Both the position numbers and the translations under genes were made by a program. DNA of 64,000 bases from Microbacteriaceae bacterium UBA1487 (GTDB taxonomy: Bacteria > Actinomycetota > Actinomycetes > Actinomycetales > Microbacteriaceae): assembly GCA_002325245.1 (NCBI GenBank), contig DCRR01000022.1:68438-132437 (forward strand), read 5' to 3'. The notes beneath the pieces are model-generated. The model was not told the origin of the DNA. It saw nothing but the letters and a program-made list of their open reading frames with translations, and did no database searches. Each line of letters opens with the position of its first letter. Position 1 is the stretch's first letter. Shown in pieces: positions 41,124 through 49,230 of this stretch.

Positions 41124-41147
41124 GCGACGGCCATTTCTGGCCGTCGC
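41124..41147 (+). terminator. Hairpin just after guaA
   Basis: Perfect 10-bp stem GCGACGGCCA / TGGCCGTCGC with a TTTC loop, 7 bases after the stop. No T-run follows, so it may act with the stronger terminator at 41223-41258. Confidence 0.55.
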
Positions 41148-41222
41148 GGGCTGCGCCCCGGGCCCCGTCTCGGGGCTCGGGGCACCGGGTGACCCGAAGC
41201 TGTCCCGCTGAGCCGTCAACGA

Positions 41223-41258
41223 AAAGCGGCCCGAGCCTTTCCAGGCTCGGGCCGCTTT
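41223..41258. terminator. Bidirectional terminator between guaA and the Bax inhibitor-1 gene
   Basis: Sixteen-bp stem (41223-41238 with 41243-41258) and a 4-base loop. The stem has A's on one side and T's on the other, so it can work for both converging genes. It is the longest perfect stem in the window. Confidence 0.88.
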
Positions 41259-41270
41259 CGTTGTGACGCG

Positions 41271-42065
41271 TCAGTTGCGCGGCATGAAGTAGCTGAGCAG
41301 TCGCAGCATCTCGAGGTAGAGCCAGACGACCGTGGCGATGATGCCGAAGGCGCCGGTCCAGCCGTAGACGCGAGGGGCGCCCGAGTCGATGCCGCGCTTG
41401 ATGAAGTCGAAGTCGAGCACGAGCGAGTACGCGGCCATGATGACGACGAAGATGCCGAGGATCACGCCGAGCGGGATGCCGAGGATCGTGAAGTCGCGTG
41501 CGCCGAACATCGAGTCGGTGACGCCGAACACCATGAGGCCGACGTTGATGAGCGAGAAGGCGAGGTAGCCGACCATCGCGACGAGGAAGATCTTCGTCGC
41601 ACGCTTCGAGGCGCGCACCTTGCCGCTGGCGAACAGGGCCAGGGTGACCGCGACGACGCCGAGGGTGCCGAGCACGGCGCTCGGGATGATGCCGTCCCAC
41701 AGGCTCGCGTAGAAGGCCGAGATGCCTCCGACGAAGACGCCCTGAACACCCGAGTAGATGAGGATCAGCGCGGGGGAGGGCTGCTTCTTGAAGGCGTTGA
41801 CGAGGCCGAGCACGAGGCCGACGACGGCGGCGGGAATCCACAGCGCGGGCACGAACCAGCCGACGGCCGCGCCGACGAGAAGCACAGCGAAAGCGCCCAC
41901 GACCTTGGCGATCGTGTCCTCGTAGCTCATCCGCTCCATCTGGTCCGGCGTGGCGGTCGGCTGGGTGAACTGCTGGTTCAGCTGGGCCGCGGTCGGAATG
42001 ACGGCGGCCGACGCGGCAGCAGCCTGCGGATTGGTGGGCATGTTGCGATAGGCGAACTCGGCCAT
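41271..42065 (-). CDS. Bax inhibitor-1/YccA family membrane protein
   Basis: 264 residues: a Gln/Ala/Pro-rich cytosolic head of about 50 residues ('QLNQQFTQPTATPDQMERMSYEDT'), then seven membrane segments. 'YSGVQGVFVGGISAFYASLW' and 'DFDFIKRGIDSGAPRVYGWTGAFG' with paired acidic residues are typical of the actinobacterial YccA branch. Some BI-1 relatives are pH-dependent Ca2+ channels; this one is untested. TAGACT on the minus strand (42130-42125) gives a leader of about 50 bases with a GCGACGC/GCGTCGC hairpin. Confidence 0.87.
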   Translation of the reverse strand: MAEFAYRNMPTNPQAAAASAAVIPTAAQLNQQFTQPTATPDQMERMSYEDTIAKVVGAFAVLLVGAAVGWFVPALWIPAAVVGLVLGLVNAFKKQPSPALILIYSGVQGVFVGGISAFYASLWDGIIPSAVLGTLGVVAVTLALFASGKVRASKRATKIFLVAMVGYLAFSLINVGLMVFGVTDSMFGARDFTILGIPLGVILGIFVVIMAAYSLVLDFDFIKRGIDSGAPRVYGWTGAFGIIATVVWLYLEMLRLLSYFMPRN

Positions 42066-42127
42066 GGTGTCTGTGTGTCCTCGATAATTCGGGGGCGAAG
42101 CGACGCGGCTGCGTCGCCGCTCCTAGT

Positions 42128-42748
42128 CTAGGAAGTCTCGCGCTCGCGATGCTGACTTTTCGCCGCAGGCGGAGCGTCTCCGCGCTCGGCGCGCACTCGC
42201 GTCGGCACCGGTCTGGCGGCGCCCGCCGCGTGCAGCGCGCGGGCCGCCCACGACGAGAGCACCATGACCGCGAGGCCGGAGCCGAGGGCGATCGTCATGT
42301 ACTCGTACTCGGTGAACACCGAGCCGCTGGTGACGATGCGCACGATCATCACGGAGGCGGCGATCACGAACAGCACCGTCGCGTAGCTGCGCAGCGGTCG
42401 GTGGCGCACCAGCAGCCACGCCAGGTACGGCACGACGAGTACGCCGATGAAGCGCGGTCCGGTGAGCAGCAGCCAGGCGGCAAGCGTCGCCGGAAACAGG
42501 ACGACGACGCGCCGCCAGCCCGCGGACGGCAGAATGCTCCATCCGACCAGGTAGGCGGTCGTGCCGAGGCCGAGCAGCCAGAGCGACCAGGTGTTCGATC
42601 CGGCGATGGCGATGCCGCCCGAGAAGATCAGGGCGGTTCCGAGTGCGAGGCGCTCGCGATACCAGCCCCAGCGCAGCGGAATGAGCGAGACGGGCTCCCG
42701 CCACGGCGACCGGCGCGACGATGAGGTGGCGCGGTCGCGGGGAGCCAT
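42128..42748 (-). CDS. Hypothetical membrane protein
   Basis: 206 residues, not recognised. A basic, Ser-rich head of about 30 residues is followed by five or six hydrophobic segments ('LALGTALIFSGGIAIAGSNTWSLWLLGLGTTAYLVGW' region, then 'VVVLFPATLAAWLLLTGPRFIGVLVVPYL'). A basic tail follows. The ATG at 42748 is 9 bases from a minus-strand TAGTGT. Its stop codon lies inside the -10 box of the Bax inhibitor-1 gene. It may be cotranscribed with that gene. Confidence 0.78.
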   Translation of the reverse strand: MAPRDRATSSSRRSPWREPVSLIPLRWGWYRERLALGTALIFSGGIAIAGSNTWSLWLLGLGTTAYLVGWSILPSAGWRRVVVLFPATLAAWLLLTGPRFIGVLVVPYLAWLLVRHRPLRSYATVLFVIAASVMIVRIVTSGSVFTEYEYMTIALGSGLAVMVLSSWAARALHAAGAARPVPTRVRAERGDAPPAAKSQHRERETS

Positions 42749-42773
42749 GATGCGGCCACACTATCGTGGCACC
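42749..42773. promoter_or_regulatory. 25-base divergent promoter pair
   Basis: Two -10 boxes overlap by two bases: TAGTGT on the minus strand (42763-42758) for the membrane protein and TATCGT on the plus strand (42762-42767), 6 bases before the GTG of the phosphodiesterase gene. Only one polymerase can use the site at a time. Confidence 0.6.
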
Positions 42774-43772
42774 GTGACCTCTACCGAGCCCCTCGTGATC
42801 GGGCACCGCGGTGCGAGCGGCTATCGCCCCGAGCACTCCCGCGCGGCCTACGAGCTGGCGATCGCGCTCGGCGCGGACGCGGTCGAGCCCGACATCGTGA
42901 GCTCCCGCGACGGCGTGCTCGTGATCCGTCACGAGAACGAGATCTCGGGCACCACCGACGTGGCCGAGCGAGCCGAGTTCGCCGACCGACGCGCCACCAA
43001 GATCGTCGACGGGCAGAAGCTCACCGGCTGGTTCACCGAGGACTTCGACTGGGCCGAGCTGGCGACGCTGCGCACGCGTGAGCGGCTGCCGAAGCTCCGG
43101 CAGAGCTCGACCACCTTCGACGGGCAGGAGCCGATCCTTCGACTGGTCGACCTGCTCGACCTGCTGGAGCAGGCGCGGGCGCGCACCGGACGCGTGATCG
43201 GGCTGGTGGCCGAGGTCAAGCATCCGAGCTATTTCGCCTCGATCGGGCTCCCGCTCGAGAAGGCGGTGGCGCGTGAGCTGGCCGCCTGGAGCGGACGGCC
43301 AGAGCTCACGGTGGAGTGCTTCGAGCAGTCCGCGCTCACCGAGCTGCGCGACCTCGGGCTGCGGGGGCGATTCGTTTACCTGATCGAGAAGTCAGGGGCC
43401 GCGCCCGACCTGCGCGCGAGGTTCGGCCGCCAGGCACCGGCCTACTCGACGCAGCTGACCACCGCCGGTCTCGCGCGCCTCGCTGCCGAGGTCGACGGGA
43501 TCAGCGTGAACAAGGCGCTGCTGATGAAGACGGACGGCGACCGGATGCGTGCGACCGACCTCGTGACCCGCGCCCACGACGCGGGGCTCGAGGTCTACAC
43601 CTGGACGCTGCGCCCCGAGAACCGCTTCCTCGCGCCGCCGCATCGCCGCGGGTCGTCGCCCGCCGCCTGGGGCGACTGGCAGCGCGAGTTCGAGCTCATC
43701 CTCGGCACCGGAATCGACGGGGTGTTCGCGGATCACCCCGATCTGCCGCGCGCGCTGCTCCCGCGGACGTAG
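42774..43772 (+). CDS. Cytosolic glycerophosphodiester phosphodiesterase
   Basis: 332 residues from the GTG at 42774. 'LVIGHRGASGYRPEHSRAAYELAIALGADAVEPDIVSSRDGVLVIRHE' covers the GDPD active site: HRG with His, the EPD metal ligands and the second His. There is no signal peptide, unlike secreted GlpQ. It would release glycerol-3-phosphate, a substrate of the GlpD encoded 8 kb upstream. The longer in-frame extension 5' is rejected because the leaderless -10 box is 6 bases before this start. Confidence 0.88.
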   Translation: MTSTEPLVIGHRGASGYRPEHSRAAYELAIALGADAVEPDIVSSRDGVLVIRHENEISGTTDVAERAEFADRRATKIVDGQKLTGWFTEDFDWAELATLRTRERLPKLRQSSTTFDGQEPILRLVDLLDLLEQARARTGRVIGLVAEVKHPSYFASIGLPLEKAVARELAAWSGRPELTVECFEQSALTELRDLGLRGRFVYLIEKSGAAPDLRARFGRQAPAYSTQLTTAGLARLAAEVDGISVNKALLMKTDGDRMRATDLVTRAHDAGLEVYTWTLRPENRFLAPPHRRGSSPAAWGDWQREFELILGTGIDGVFADHPDLPRALLPRT

Positions 43773-43894
43773 ACACGGCGTCATCGGCCCGCGGGAGTTC
43801 GCGACCCGCGCCTCCGCGCGATCCTGGTCGGCGGTGTTCCTGGGCGGGCGCGACCGCTGTCCTCGTCGCCGGCCCGCCGTAGACTCGACCGGTC

Positions 43895-46321
43895 ATGAGC
43901 TTCCTCCCCACCGACTCCGTCCCCTTCGGTTCCGACCCGGAGGCCTGGATGCCCCCTGCCGAGAGCGCCGGCGGCCCGATCGCGGTCGACGAGGCGCTGC
44001 TCGAGGGGCTCAACCCGCGCCAGCGCGAGGCGGTGCTGCACCGCGGGCCGTCCCTGCTGATCGTCGCGGGCGCCGGATCGGGCAAGACGAGCGTGCTCAC
44101 CCGCCGCATCGCCGGGCTGCTGCAGAGCCGGGAGGCGTGGCCGAGCCAGATCCTCGCCATCACCTTCACCAACAAGGCGGCGGCCGAGATGCGCGAGCGG
44201 GTCAACCAGCTCGTCGGCGGTGCCGCCGAGGGAATGTGGATCTCGACGTTCCACTCCGCGTGCGTGCGCATCCTGCGTCGTCAGGCCGAGGTGATGGGCA
44301 TGACGCAGGGCTTCACCATCTACGACTCCGCCGACAGCCGCGCGCTCATCAAGCGGATCATCAAGGAGATGGATGCCGACACCTTCGGCTTCACCCCCGG
44401 CAACGTGAGCGCCAAGATCTCCAAGCTCAAGAACGAGCTCTCCGACGTCGAGGCGTATTCGCGCAACGTCAACGCCGATGACCCCAAAGAGGTCATGTTC
44501 CTCGAGATCTTCCGCCGCTACACGGCGGGCCTGCGCCGCGCCAACGCGATGGACTTCGACGACCTGATCGGCGAGACGGTGCACCTGTTCCGGGCCTTCC
44601 CCGAGGTGGCGGCGCTCTACCAGCGCCGGTTCCGGCACGTGCTGGTCGACGAGTACCAGGACACCAACCACGCGCAGTACTCGCTCATCCGCGAGCTGGT
44701 GCGGGCCGTCAAGCCCGAGCACGTTCCTGCCGACACCCGCATGCGGCTCGCGCCGGACGGCGGCATCCCCGCCGCCTCGCTCACCGTGGTCGGCGACTCC
44801 GACCAGTCGATCTACGCCTTCCGCGGGGCCGACATCCGCAACATCGTCGAGTTCGAGCGCGACTTCCCCGACTCGAAGGTGATCCTGCTCGAGCAGAACT
44901 ACCGCTCCACGCAGAACATCCTCGACGCGGCGAACGCCGTCATCTCGAACAACTTCGACCGCAAGGCGAAGAATCTGTTCACCGACGTCGGGGCGGGCGA
45001 TCCGATCGTCGGCTACACCGGGTACTCCGGACACGACGAGGCGCAGTTCGTCGCCGATGAGATCGCGACCCTGCACTCGGCGGGCATGCGCTACAGCGAC
45101 ATCGCCGTGTTCTACCGCACCAACTCGCAGACGCGAGCGCTGGAAGAGATCTTCATCCGCTCGGGGCTGCCCTACCGGGTGCTCGGCGGCACCAAGTTCT
45201 ACGAGCGCGCCGAGATCAAGGACGCGATGGCGTACCTGATCCAGGTTGCGAACCCCGCCGACGACCTGGCGCTTCGCCGCATCATGAACACCCCGAAGCG
45301 CGGCATCGGCCCGGCGACGGAGGCGGCGCTGCAGGCGCACGCCGACCGCCTGGAGGTTCCGCTGCGCGAGGCGCTGCGGGATGCCGACCAGCTGGGTCTC
45401 GGGCCGAAGGTGACGGCGGCGATCCTGACGCTTGCGGCGACGCTCGACGAGGCGACGCGCATCGCGACGACTCCCGGCGGCGGCCGGCCGGGCGGCGCTC
45501 CCGCCGACGTGCTGACGTTCCTGCTCGACAAGACCGGCTACGTGGAGGCGCTGCGCGCCACCCGCGACCCGCAGGACGAGGCGCGCATCGAGAACGTGGA
45601 AGAGCTCGTCGCCGTGACGAAGGAGTTCGGGCGCAACAACGCCGAGGGCGGCCTGATCGACTTCCTCACCGAGGTCGCGCTCGTCGCGGCCGCCGATGAC
45701 CTCGACGACAGCTCGGGCACCGTCTCGCTGATGACCCTGCACACCGCGAAGGGCCTCGAGTTCGAGGCGGTGTTCCTGACCGGGGTCGAGGAGGGGCTGC
45801 TGCCGCACCAGATGTCGGCGGGGGAGCCGGGCGGTCTCTCCGAGGAGCGGCGCCTGTTCTACGTCGGCATCACGCGCGCGCGCAAGAAGCTCCACCTGTC
45901 GCTCGCGATGAGCCGCTCGACCTTCGGCGAGACGACCGTCGCGATGCCCTCGCGCTACCTGCAGGAGATCCCCACGGGCCTCATCGAGTGGCGGCAGAGC
46001 CCGGGCGACGCCACCTCCCGCGGCGGCCTGCGTCCGCGCGCGCTGAACGCGCGCAGCCCGCGCGAGGACCGCTTCTCCTACTCGACCTCGCTGCCGCCGG
46101 CGCGGGCCAAGACCGAGTGGACCAGCCCGGTCACCAACAAGGTGCGCGACAACGGCGACCTGGCGCTCGCGGTCGGCGACCGCATCCGTCACGCCGACTT
46201 CGGCGAGGGTCGCGTCACCGACGTCTCGGGCACCGGCCCGAAGTCGGTGGCCGAGGTGCAGTTCGACTCGGCTGGCCGCAAGCGCCTGCTGATCAAGATC
46301 GCGCCGATCGAGAAGCTCTAG
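43895..46321 (+). CDS. pcrA: UvrD/PcrA-type DNA helicase
   Basis: 808 residues. This superfamily 1A 3'-5' helicase acts in repair and in removal of proteins or R-loops from DNA. Walker A AGAGSGKTS (58-66), 'AITFTNKAAAEMRERV' (motif Ia), 'VDEYQDTN' (motif II), 'GDSDQSIYAFRGA' (motif III), 'QNYRSTQNIL' (motif IV) and 'TLHTAKGLEFEAVFLTG' (motif V) are all present. The last 50 residues ('GDRIRHADFGEGRVTDVSG') are the PcrA Tudor-like domain that binds RNA polymerase. TAGACT ends 9 bases before the ATG. Confidence 0.96.
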   Translation: MSFLPTDSVPFGSDPEAWMPPAESAGGPIAVDEALLEGLNPRQREAVLHRGPSLLIVAGAGSGKTSVLTRRIAGLLQSREAWPSQILAITFTNKAAAEMRERVNQLVGGAAEGMWISTFHSACVRILRRQAEVMGMTQGFTIYDSADSRALIKRIIKEMDADTFGFTPGNVSAKISKLKNELSDVEAYSRNVNADDPKEVMFLEIFRRYTAGLRRANAMDFDDLIGETVHLFRAFPEVAALYQRRFRHVLVDEYQDTNHAQYSLIRELVRAVKPEHVPADTRMRLAPDGGIPAASLTVVGDSDQSIYAFRGADIRNIVEFERDFPDSKVILLEQNYRSTQNILDAANAVISNNFDRKAKNLFTDVGAGDPIVGYTGYSGHDEAQFVADEIATLHSAGMRYSDIAVFYRTNSQTRALEEIFIRSGLPYRVLGGTKFYERAEIKDAMAYLIQVANPADDLALRRIMNTPKRGIGPATEAALQAHADRLEVPLREALRDADQLGLGPKVTAAILTLAATLDEATRIATTPGGGRPGGAPADVLTFLLDKTGYVEALRATRDPQDEARIENVEELVAVTKEFGRNNAEGGLIDFLTEVALVAAADDLDDSSGTVSLMTLHTAKGLEFEAVFLTGVEEGLLPHQMSAGEPGGLSEERRLFYVGITRARKKLHLSLAMSRSTFGETTVAMPSRYLQEIPTGLIEWRQSPGDATSRGGLRPRALNARSPREDRFSYSTSLPPARAKTEWTSPVTNKVRDNGDLALAVGDRIRHADFGEGRVTDVSGTGPKSVAEVQFDSAGRKRLLIKIAPIEKL

Positions 46322-46358
46322 CCGGGCCGTCCGGCGATGCCGCGGCCCGCGTGGCGGG

Positions 46359-47618
46359 TCAGTCCTCGGGCTCGGCGTGCACCGGCACGTGCGGCGCGTC
46401 GGCGCGCGAGCGGATGCCCCGGGCCAGCACGACGATGCCGAGCGCGCCCGCGATCAGCAGCAGCGCCCCGGCATCGATGGCGAGCGCTCCGCTCACCCCG
46501 ACGATGCCGCCGAGGATGCCGACCAGCACGCCGCTGCCGGCCCGGAACCCGAAGCCGGTGACGCTCGAGGCGCCGACGAAGCGCCCGCGCTCGTCGGCGG
46601 GCGCGTCCAGCTGCACGACCGTCTGGCCGGAGGACTCCGACCAGATGAGCGCGAATCCGGCCAGCAGCAGCATGGGCAGCGAGATCAGGTACTCGCGCGA
46701 GACGGCGAAGATCAGCAGGCAGGCGGCATAGACGATCGCCGCGCCGACGGCGAGGCCGACACCGGTGCGGATGCGCCCGATGGCTTCGAGGCTGATCCCC
46801 CCGATCACCGCACCCGCGGCCATCGACACGATCAGCAGCCCGTAGCCGAGGCCCGAGTCGTCGAGTCCGAGCAGGTTGCCGAACTCCGGGAACAGCGGCA
46901 GCAGGGCCGCCCCGATGAACAGTCCGGTCGCGCCCTGCACGATCATGACGATCAGGATCGACGGGTAGCGCGGGAGCTTCCTGACCACCGTGAACACGTC
47001 ACGCACGTGCACGCGCGGGCGCGGGGTGGTGCGGTGCTGGTGCCCGTCGAGCGGGGTGCGGGCGAGGTAGACGACGAACGGCAGGTACATCGCCATGTTC
47101 AGCAGCATCCCGATGCCGGGCCCGACGGTGAAGAGCATCGCCGCTCCGAAGGCGGGGCCGACGAGCTGGCCGAGGCTGAGACCCGTCGCCATCAGTCGCA
47201 CGGCGCTGGGCAGGTCCCGCGGCCCGACGATGTCGTAGATCATCACCTGGTCGGCGGGGCGCCACAGGGCACTGGCGAAGCCGTGCAGCAGGAGCAGCAG
47301 GATGCAGTGCCACACCTCGAGCGCGTCGTTCAGGATGAGCACGCCCCAGATCAGCGAAGCGAGCATGAACATGCCGCAGGAGATCTGGATGATGCGCCGG
47401 TTGTCGAAGCGGTCGGCGAGCGCGCCGAACGGGATCGAGAAGAACAGGTGCGGCACCCAGTGGCTGACCACCGCGAAGCCAGCGAGCAGTGGGGACTCGA
47501 ACAGCTGCCACATGACCCAGTAGGTGAGGGCGTGCTCGGCGTTGTCGCCCGCCATGAGCAGGCTTCCCCCGGTGAGATAGCCCTTGTACCAGCGGGCGCG
47601 CAGCGCAGCGAATCTCAC
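46359..47618 (-). CDS. MFS transporter (EntS/MFS_3-like)
   Basis: 419 residues with 12 hydrophobic segments. 'FFSIPFGALADRFDNRRIIQISCGM' carries the MFS motif A; the overall pattern resembles EntS-type exporters. The GTG at 47618 is 6 bases after the minus-strand TAGGCT (47630-47625); a GTG two codons further upstream would lie inside that spacer. It is divergent from the PadR gene, with palindromes between, so its substrate is probably the signal or toxin sensed through that regulator. Confidence 0.85.
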   Translation of the reverse strand: MRFAALRARWYKGYLTGGSLLMAGDNAEHALTYWVMWQLFESPLLAGFAVVSHWVPHLFFSIPFGALADRFDNRRIIQISCGMFMLASLIWGVLILNDALEVWHCILLLLLHGFASALWRPADQVMIYDIVGPRDLPSAVRLMATGLSLGQLVGPAFGAAMLFTVGPGIGMLLNMAMYLPFVVYLARTPLDGHQHRTTPRPRVHVRDVFTVVRKLPRYPSILIVMIVQGATGLFIGAALLPLFPEFGNLLGLDDSGLGYGLLIVSMAAGAVIGGISLEAIGRIRTGVGLAVGAAIVYAACLLIFAVSREYLISLPMLLLAGFALIWSESSGQTVVQLDAPADERGRFVGASSVTGFGFRAGSGVLVGILGGIVGVSGALAIDAGALLLIAGALGIVVLARGIRSRADAPHVPVHAEPED

Positions 47619-47654
47619 GCGCACAGCCTAGGGGGCTTGTGGGCGATGCATTAG

Positions 47655-47681
47655 CGATATATCGTTGACCTATCGCGAATA
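47655..47681. promoter_or_regulatory. Candidate PadR operator
   Basis: Two palindromic AT-rich sites lie in the 97-base gap: CGATATATCG (47655-47664, perfect) and CTATCGCGAATAG (47670-47682, imperfect). TTGACC at 47665-47670 between them may be a -35 for padR. PadR dimers bind short AT-rich dyads, so autoregulation plus control of the MFS gene is likely. Confidence 0.5.
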
Positions 47682-47715
47682 GTTCGTCGCGATCCCACGA
47701 CATTCAGGAGAAACC

Positions 47716-48309
47716 ATGAACCACTCATCTCACCCCGGCTGGGAGTCGCGCGGACGCCGCCCCGGATTCGACTCCGGCTTCAGCGGCGGACCGGGCTTCG
47801 GTCCCGAGGCCTTCGACTTCCCCTTCGGACCGCGCGGCCGCCGTGGCGGCCCGGGCGGGCGCGCCCGTCGCGGAGACGTGCGCGCCGCCATCCTCGGGCT
47901 GCTCGCCGAGGAGGCCGGCTCCGGCTACTCGCTCATCAAGCGCATCCAGGAGCGCTCGGAGGGCGCCTGGCGGCCGAGCCCCGGCTCCATCTACCCGACC
48001 CTGCAGCAGCTCGTCGACGAGGAGCTCATCGCCTCGACCGGCGGCGGCGGTCGCGCGAGCGAGTTCGCGCTCACCGACGAGGGACGTGCCTACGTGGACG
48101 AGCACGCCGACGAGATCGCGGCGGCGTGGAACGTCGGCGCCGACCGTGCCGACGCCCGAGCCGAGCTGCGCGAGTACCGCGACGCGGCGGGTCGGCTGAT
48201 GCGCGCGCTCTGGCAGTTCCCGCACGAGGCCACCGCCGAGCAGCGCACGCGCGCGATCGCCGAGATGGAGGCGCTGCGCAAGTCGCTCTACGGCATCCTC
48301 GCGGAGTGA
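47716..48309 (+). CDS. PadR-family transcriptional regulator
   Basis: 197 residues. A Gly/Phe/Arg-rich head of about 50 residues precedes the winged helix: 'RGDVRAAILGLLAEEAGSGYSLIKRIQERSEGAWRPSPGSIYPTLQQLVDEELI' (about 53-105) is a clear PadR domain. The rest is a helical dimerisation part ('REYRDAAGRLMRALWQFPHE'). AGGAG precedes the ATG. PadR proteins usually repress a neighbouring exporter in response to aromatic or antimicrobial compounds. Its 3' end overlaps the next gene on the other strand by 22 bases. Confidence 0.9.
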   Translation: MNHSSHPGWESRGRRPGFDSGFSGGPGFGPEAFDFPFGPRGRRGGPGGRARRGDVRAAILGLLAEEAGSGYSLIKRIQERSEGAWRPSPGSIYPTLQQLVDEELIASTGGGGRASEFALTDEGRAYVDEHADEIAAAWNVGADRADARAELREYRDAAGRLMRALWQFPHEATAEQRTRAIAEMEALRKSLYGILAE

Positions 48310-49052
48310 GGTCGCCCGGCGACCAGTCCGCGCAGCAGGAGGCGTGACGGCAGACGCCGCAGCGGCCCCGGCGTGACGCGCACGAGCGTGCGCGCTCGCC
48401 GGAGCGCCCGAGCATGCCGCGCCGGATCCTCGGTGAGGCCGAGCGGCGCGCGCACCGCGGCGGGCGCCAGCGCCGCCGTCACCTCGACCACGAACGGCAT
48501 CGCGCGGCGCAGCCACCACGGGCCGGACGGGTGCATCAGCTGCTCGGCGACGATCAGGGCCTCGGGCGTGAACTCCAGCCCGGCGACGCGCTCGACCCAG
48601 TACTCCTCGAACGCGTCGCGCGTGGCCGGCCAGGCATCCTCGGGCAGCTGCAGGGCGGTGCCGAGCCGCGCGCTCGCCGCGTAGATCTCGTCGCGGGTGG
48701 CGTCGCCGATGCCCCCGACGAGGCGCTCGTGGGTCTCGACGCCGATCGCGTACAGCGTCGCCGCCACCCACAGCTGGTGCGCCGCCTCCCGTGCCCCCGG
48801 CACGCCCGCGTGGGCGCGGTTGACGTGCTGGCGGGCGAGGCGCTCGTGCTCGTCGCGACCGAGTCGGATCGCATACACGTACTCGAGCGTGCGCCGCAGC
48901 CGGCCGAGCGGATCCGTCGCGAACGAGCTGTGCGCGGCGACGCCGCGGGCGACCACCGGGTCGCCCAGCTGAAGCAGGATCGCGAGCACTCCGCCGAACA
49001 GCAGCGCGCCCTCCCGCGTGTAGCGGTCCAGCTCGCGATCGCGCCTCGGCAT
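48288..49052 (-). CDS. DUF2236 (MpaB/latex-clearing-type) oxygenase-like protein
   Basis: 254 residues. 'REGALLFGGVLAILLQLGDPVVARGVAAHSSFATDPLGRLRRTLEYVYAI' is the hallmark of DUF2236, a heme-binding fold that includes rubber oxygenase Lcp and MpaB/MpaB'-type enzymes. 'HLWVAATLYAIGVETHERL'-type His in 'AHQLWVAATLYAIGV' could be a heme ligand. The substrate is unknown. The ATG at 49052 is the first good start; no ribosome binding site stands out. Its 3' end overlaps padR. Confidence 0.78.
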   Translation of the reverse strand: MPRRDRELDRYTREGALLFGGVLAILLQLGDPVVARGVAAHSSFATDPLGRLRRTLEYVYAIRLGRDEHERLARQHVNRAHAGVPGAREAAHQLWVAATLYAIGVETHERLVGGIGDATRDEIYAASARLGTALQLPEDAWPATRDAFEEYWVERVAGLEFTPEALIVAEQLMHPSGPWWLRRAMPFVVEVTAALAPAAVRAPLGLTEDPARHARALRRARTLVRVTPGPLRRLPSRLLLRGLVAGRPHSARMP

Positions 49053-49140
49053 GCCTCATGGTCGCACCCGGGCGGCAAGAAACACTGAACTTTCCCGGGC
49101 CGGATCGGCGCCGTCGAGAAAACGCTCCAGCCGGAGCAGG

Positions 49141-49175
49141 TAGAGTGCCTGTTGGCCCAACTGTCTCGATATCGA
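49141..49175 (+). promoter_or_regulatory. sucC -10 box and leader palindrome
   Basis: TAGAGT (49141-49146) is a plausible -10, giving a leader of about 80 bases. TCGATATCGA (49166-49175) in the leader is a perfect 10-bp palindrome and a possible operator. Confidence 0.4.
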
Positions 49176-49230
49176 ACTATCTCGGCAACGCGGCACCGCA
49201 TCCCTCCACTGCAACGGAAGAAGCAAAAGC

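Noticed and set aside
42561..42773. N-terminal extension of the phosphodiesterase
   Set aside because: It overlaps the membrane protein gene on the other strand, and the TATCGT box 6 bases before the GTG at 42774 marks the start.
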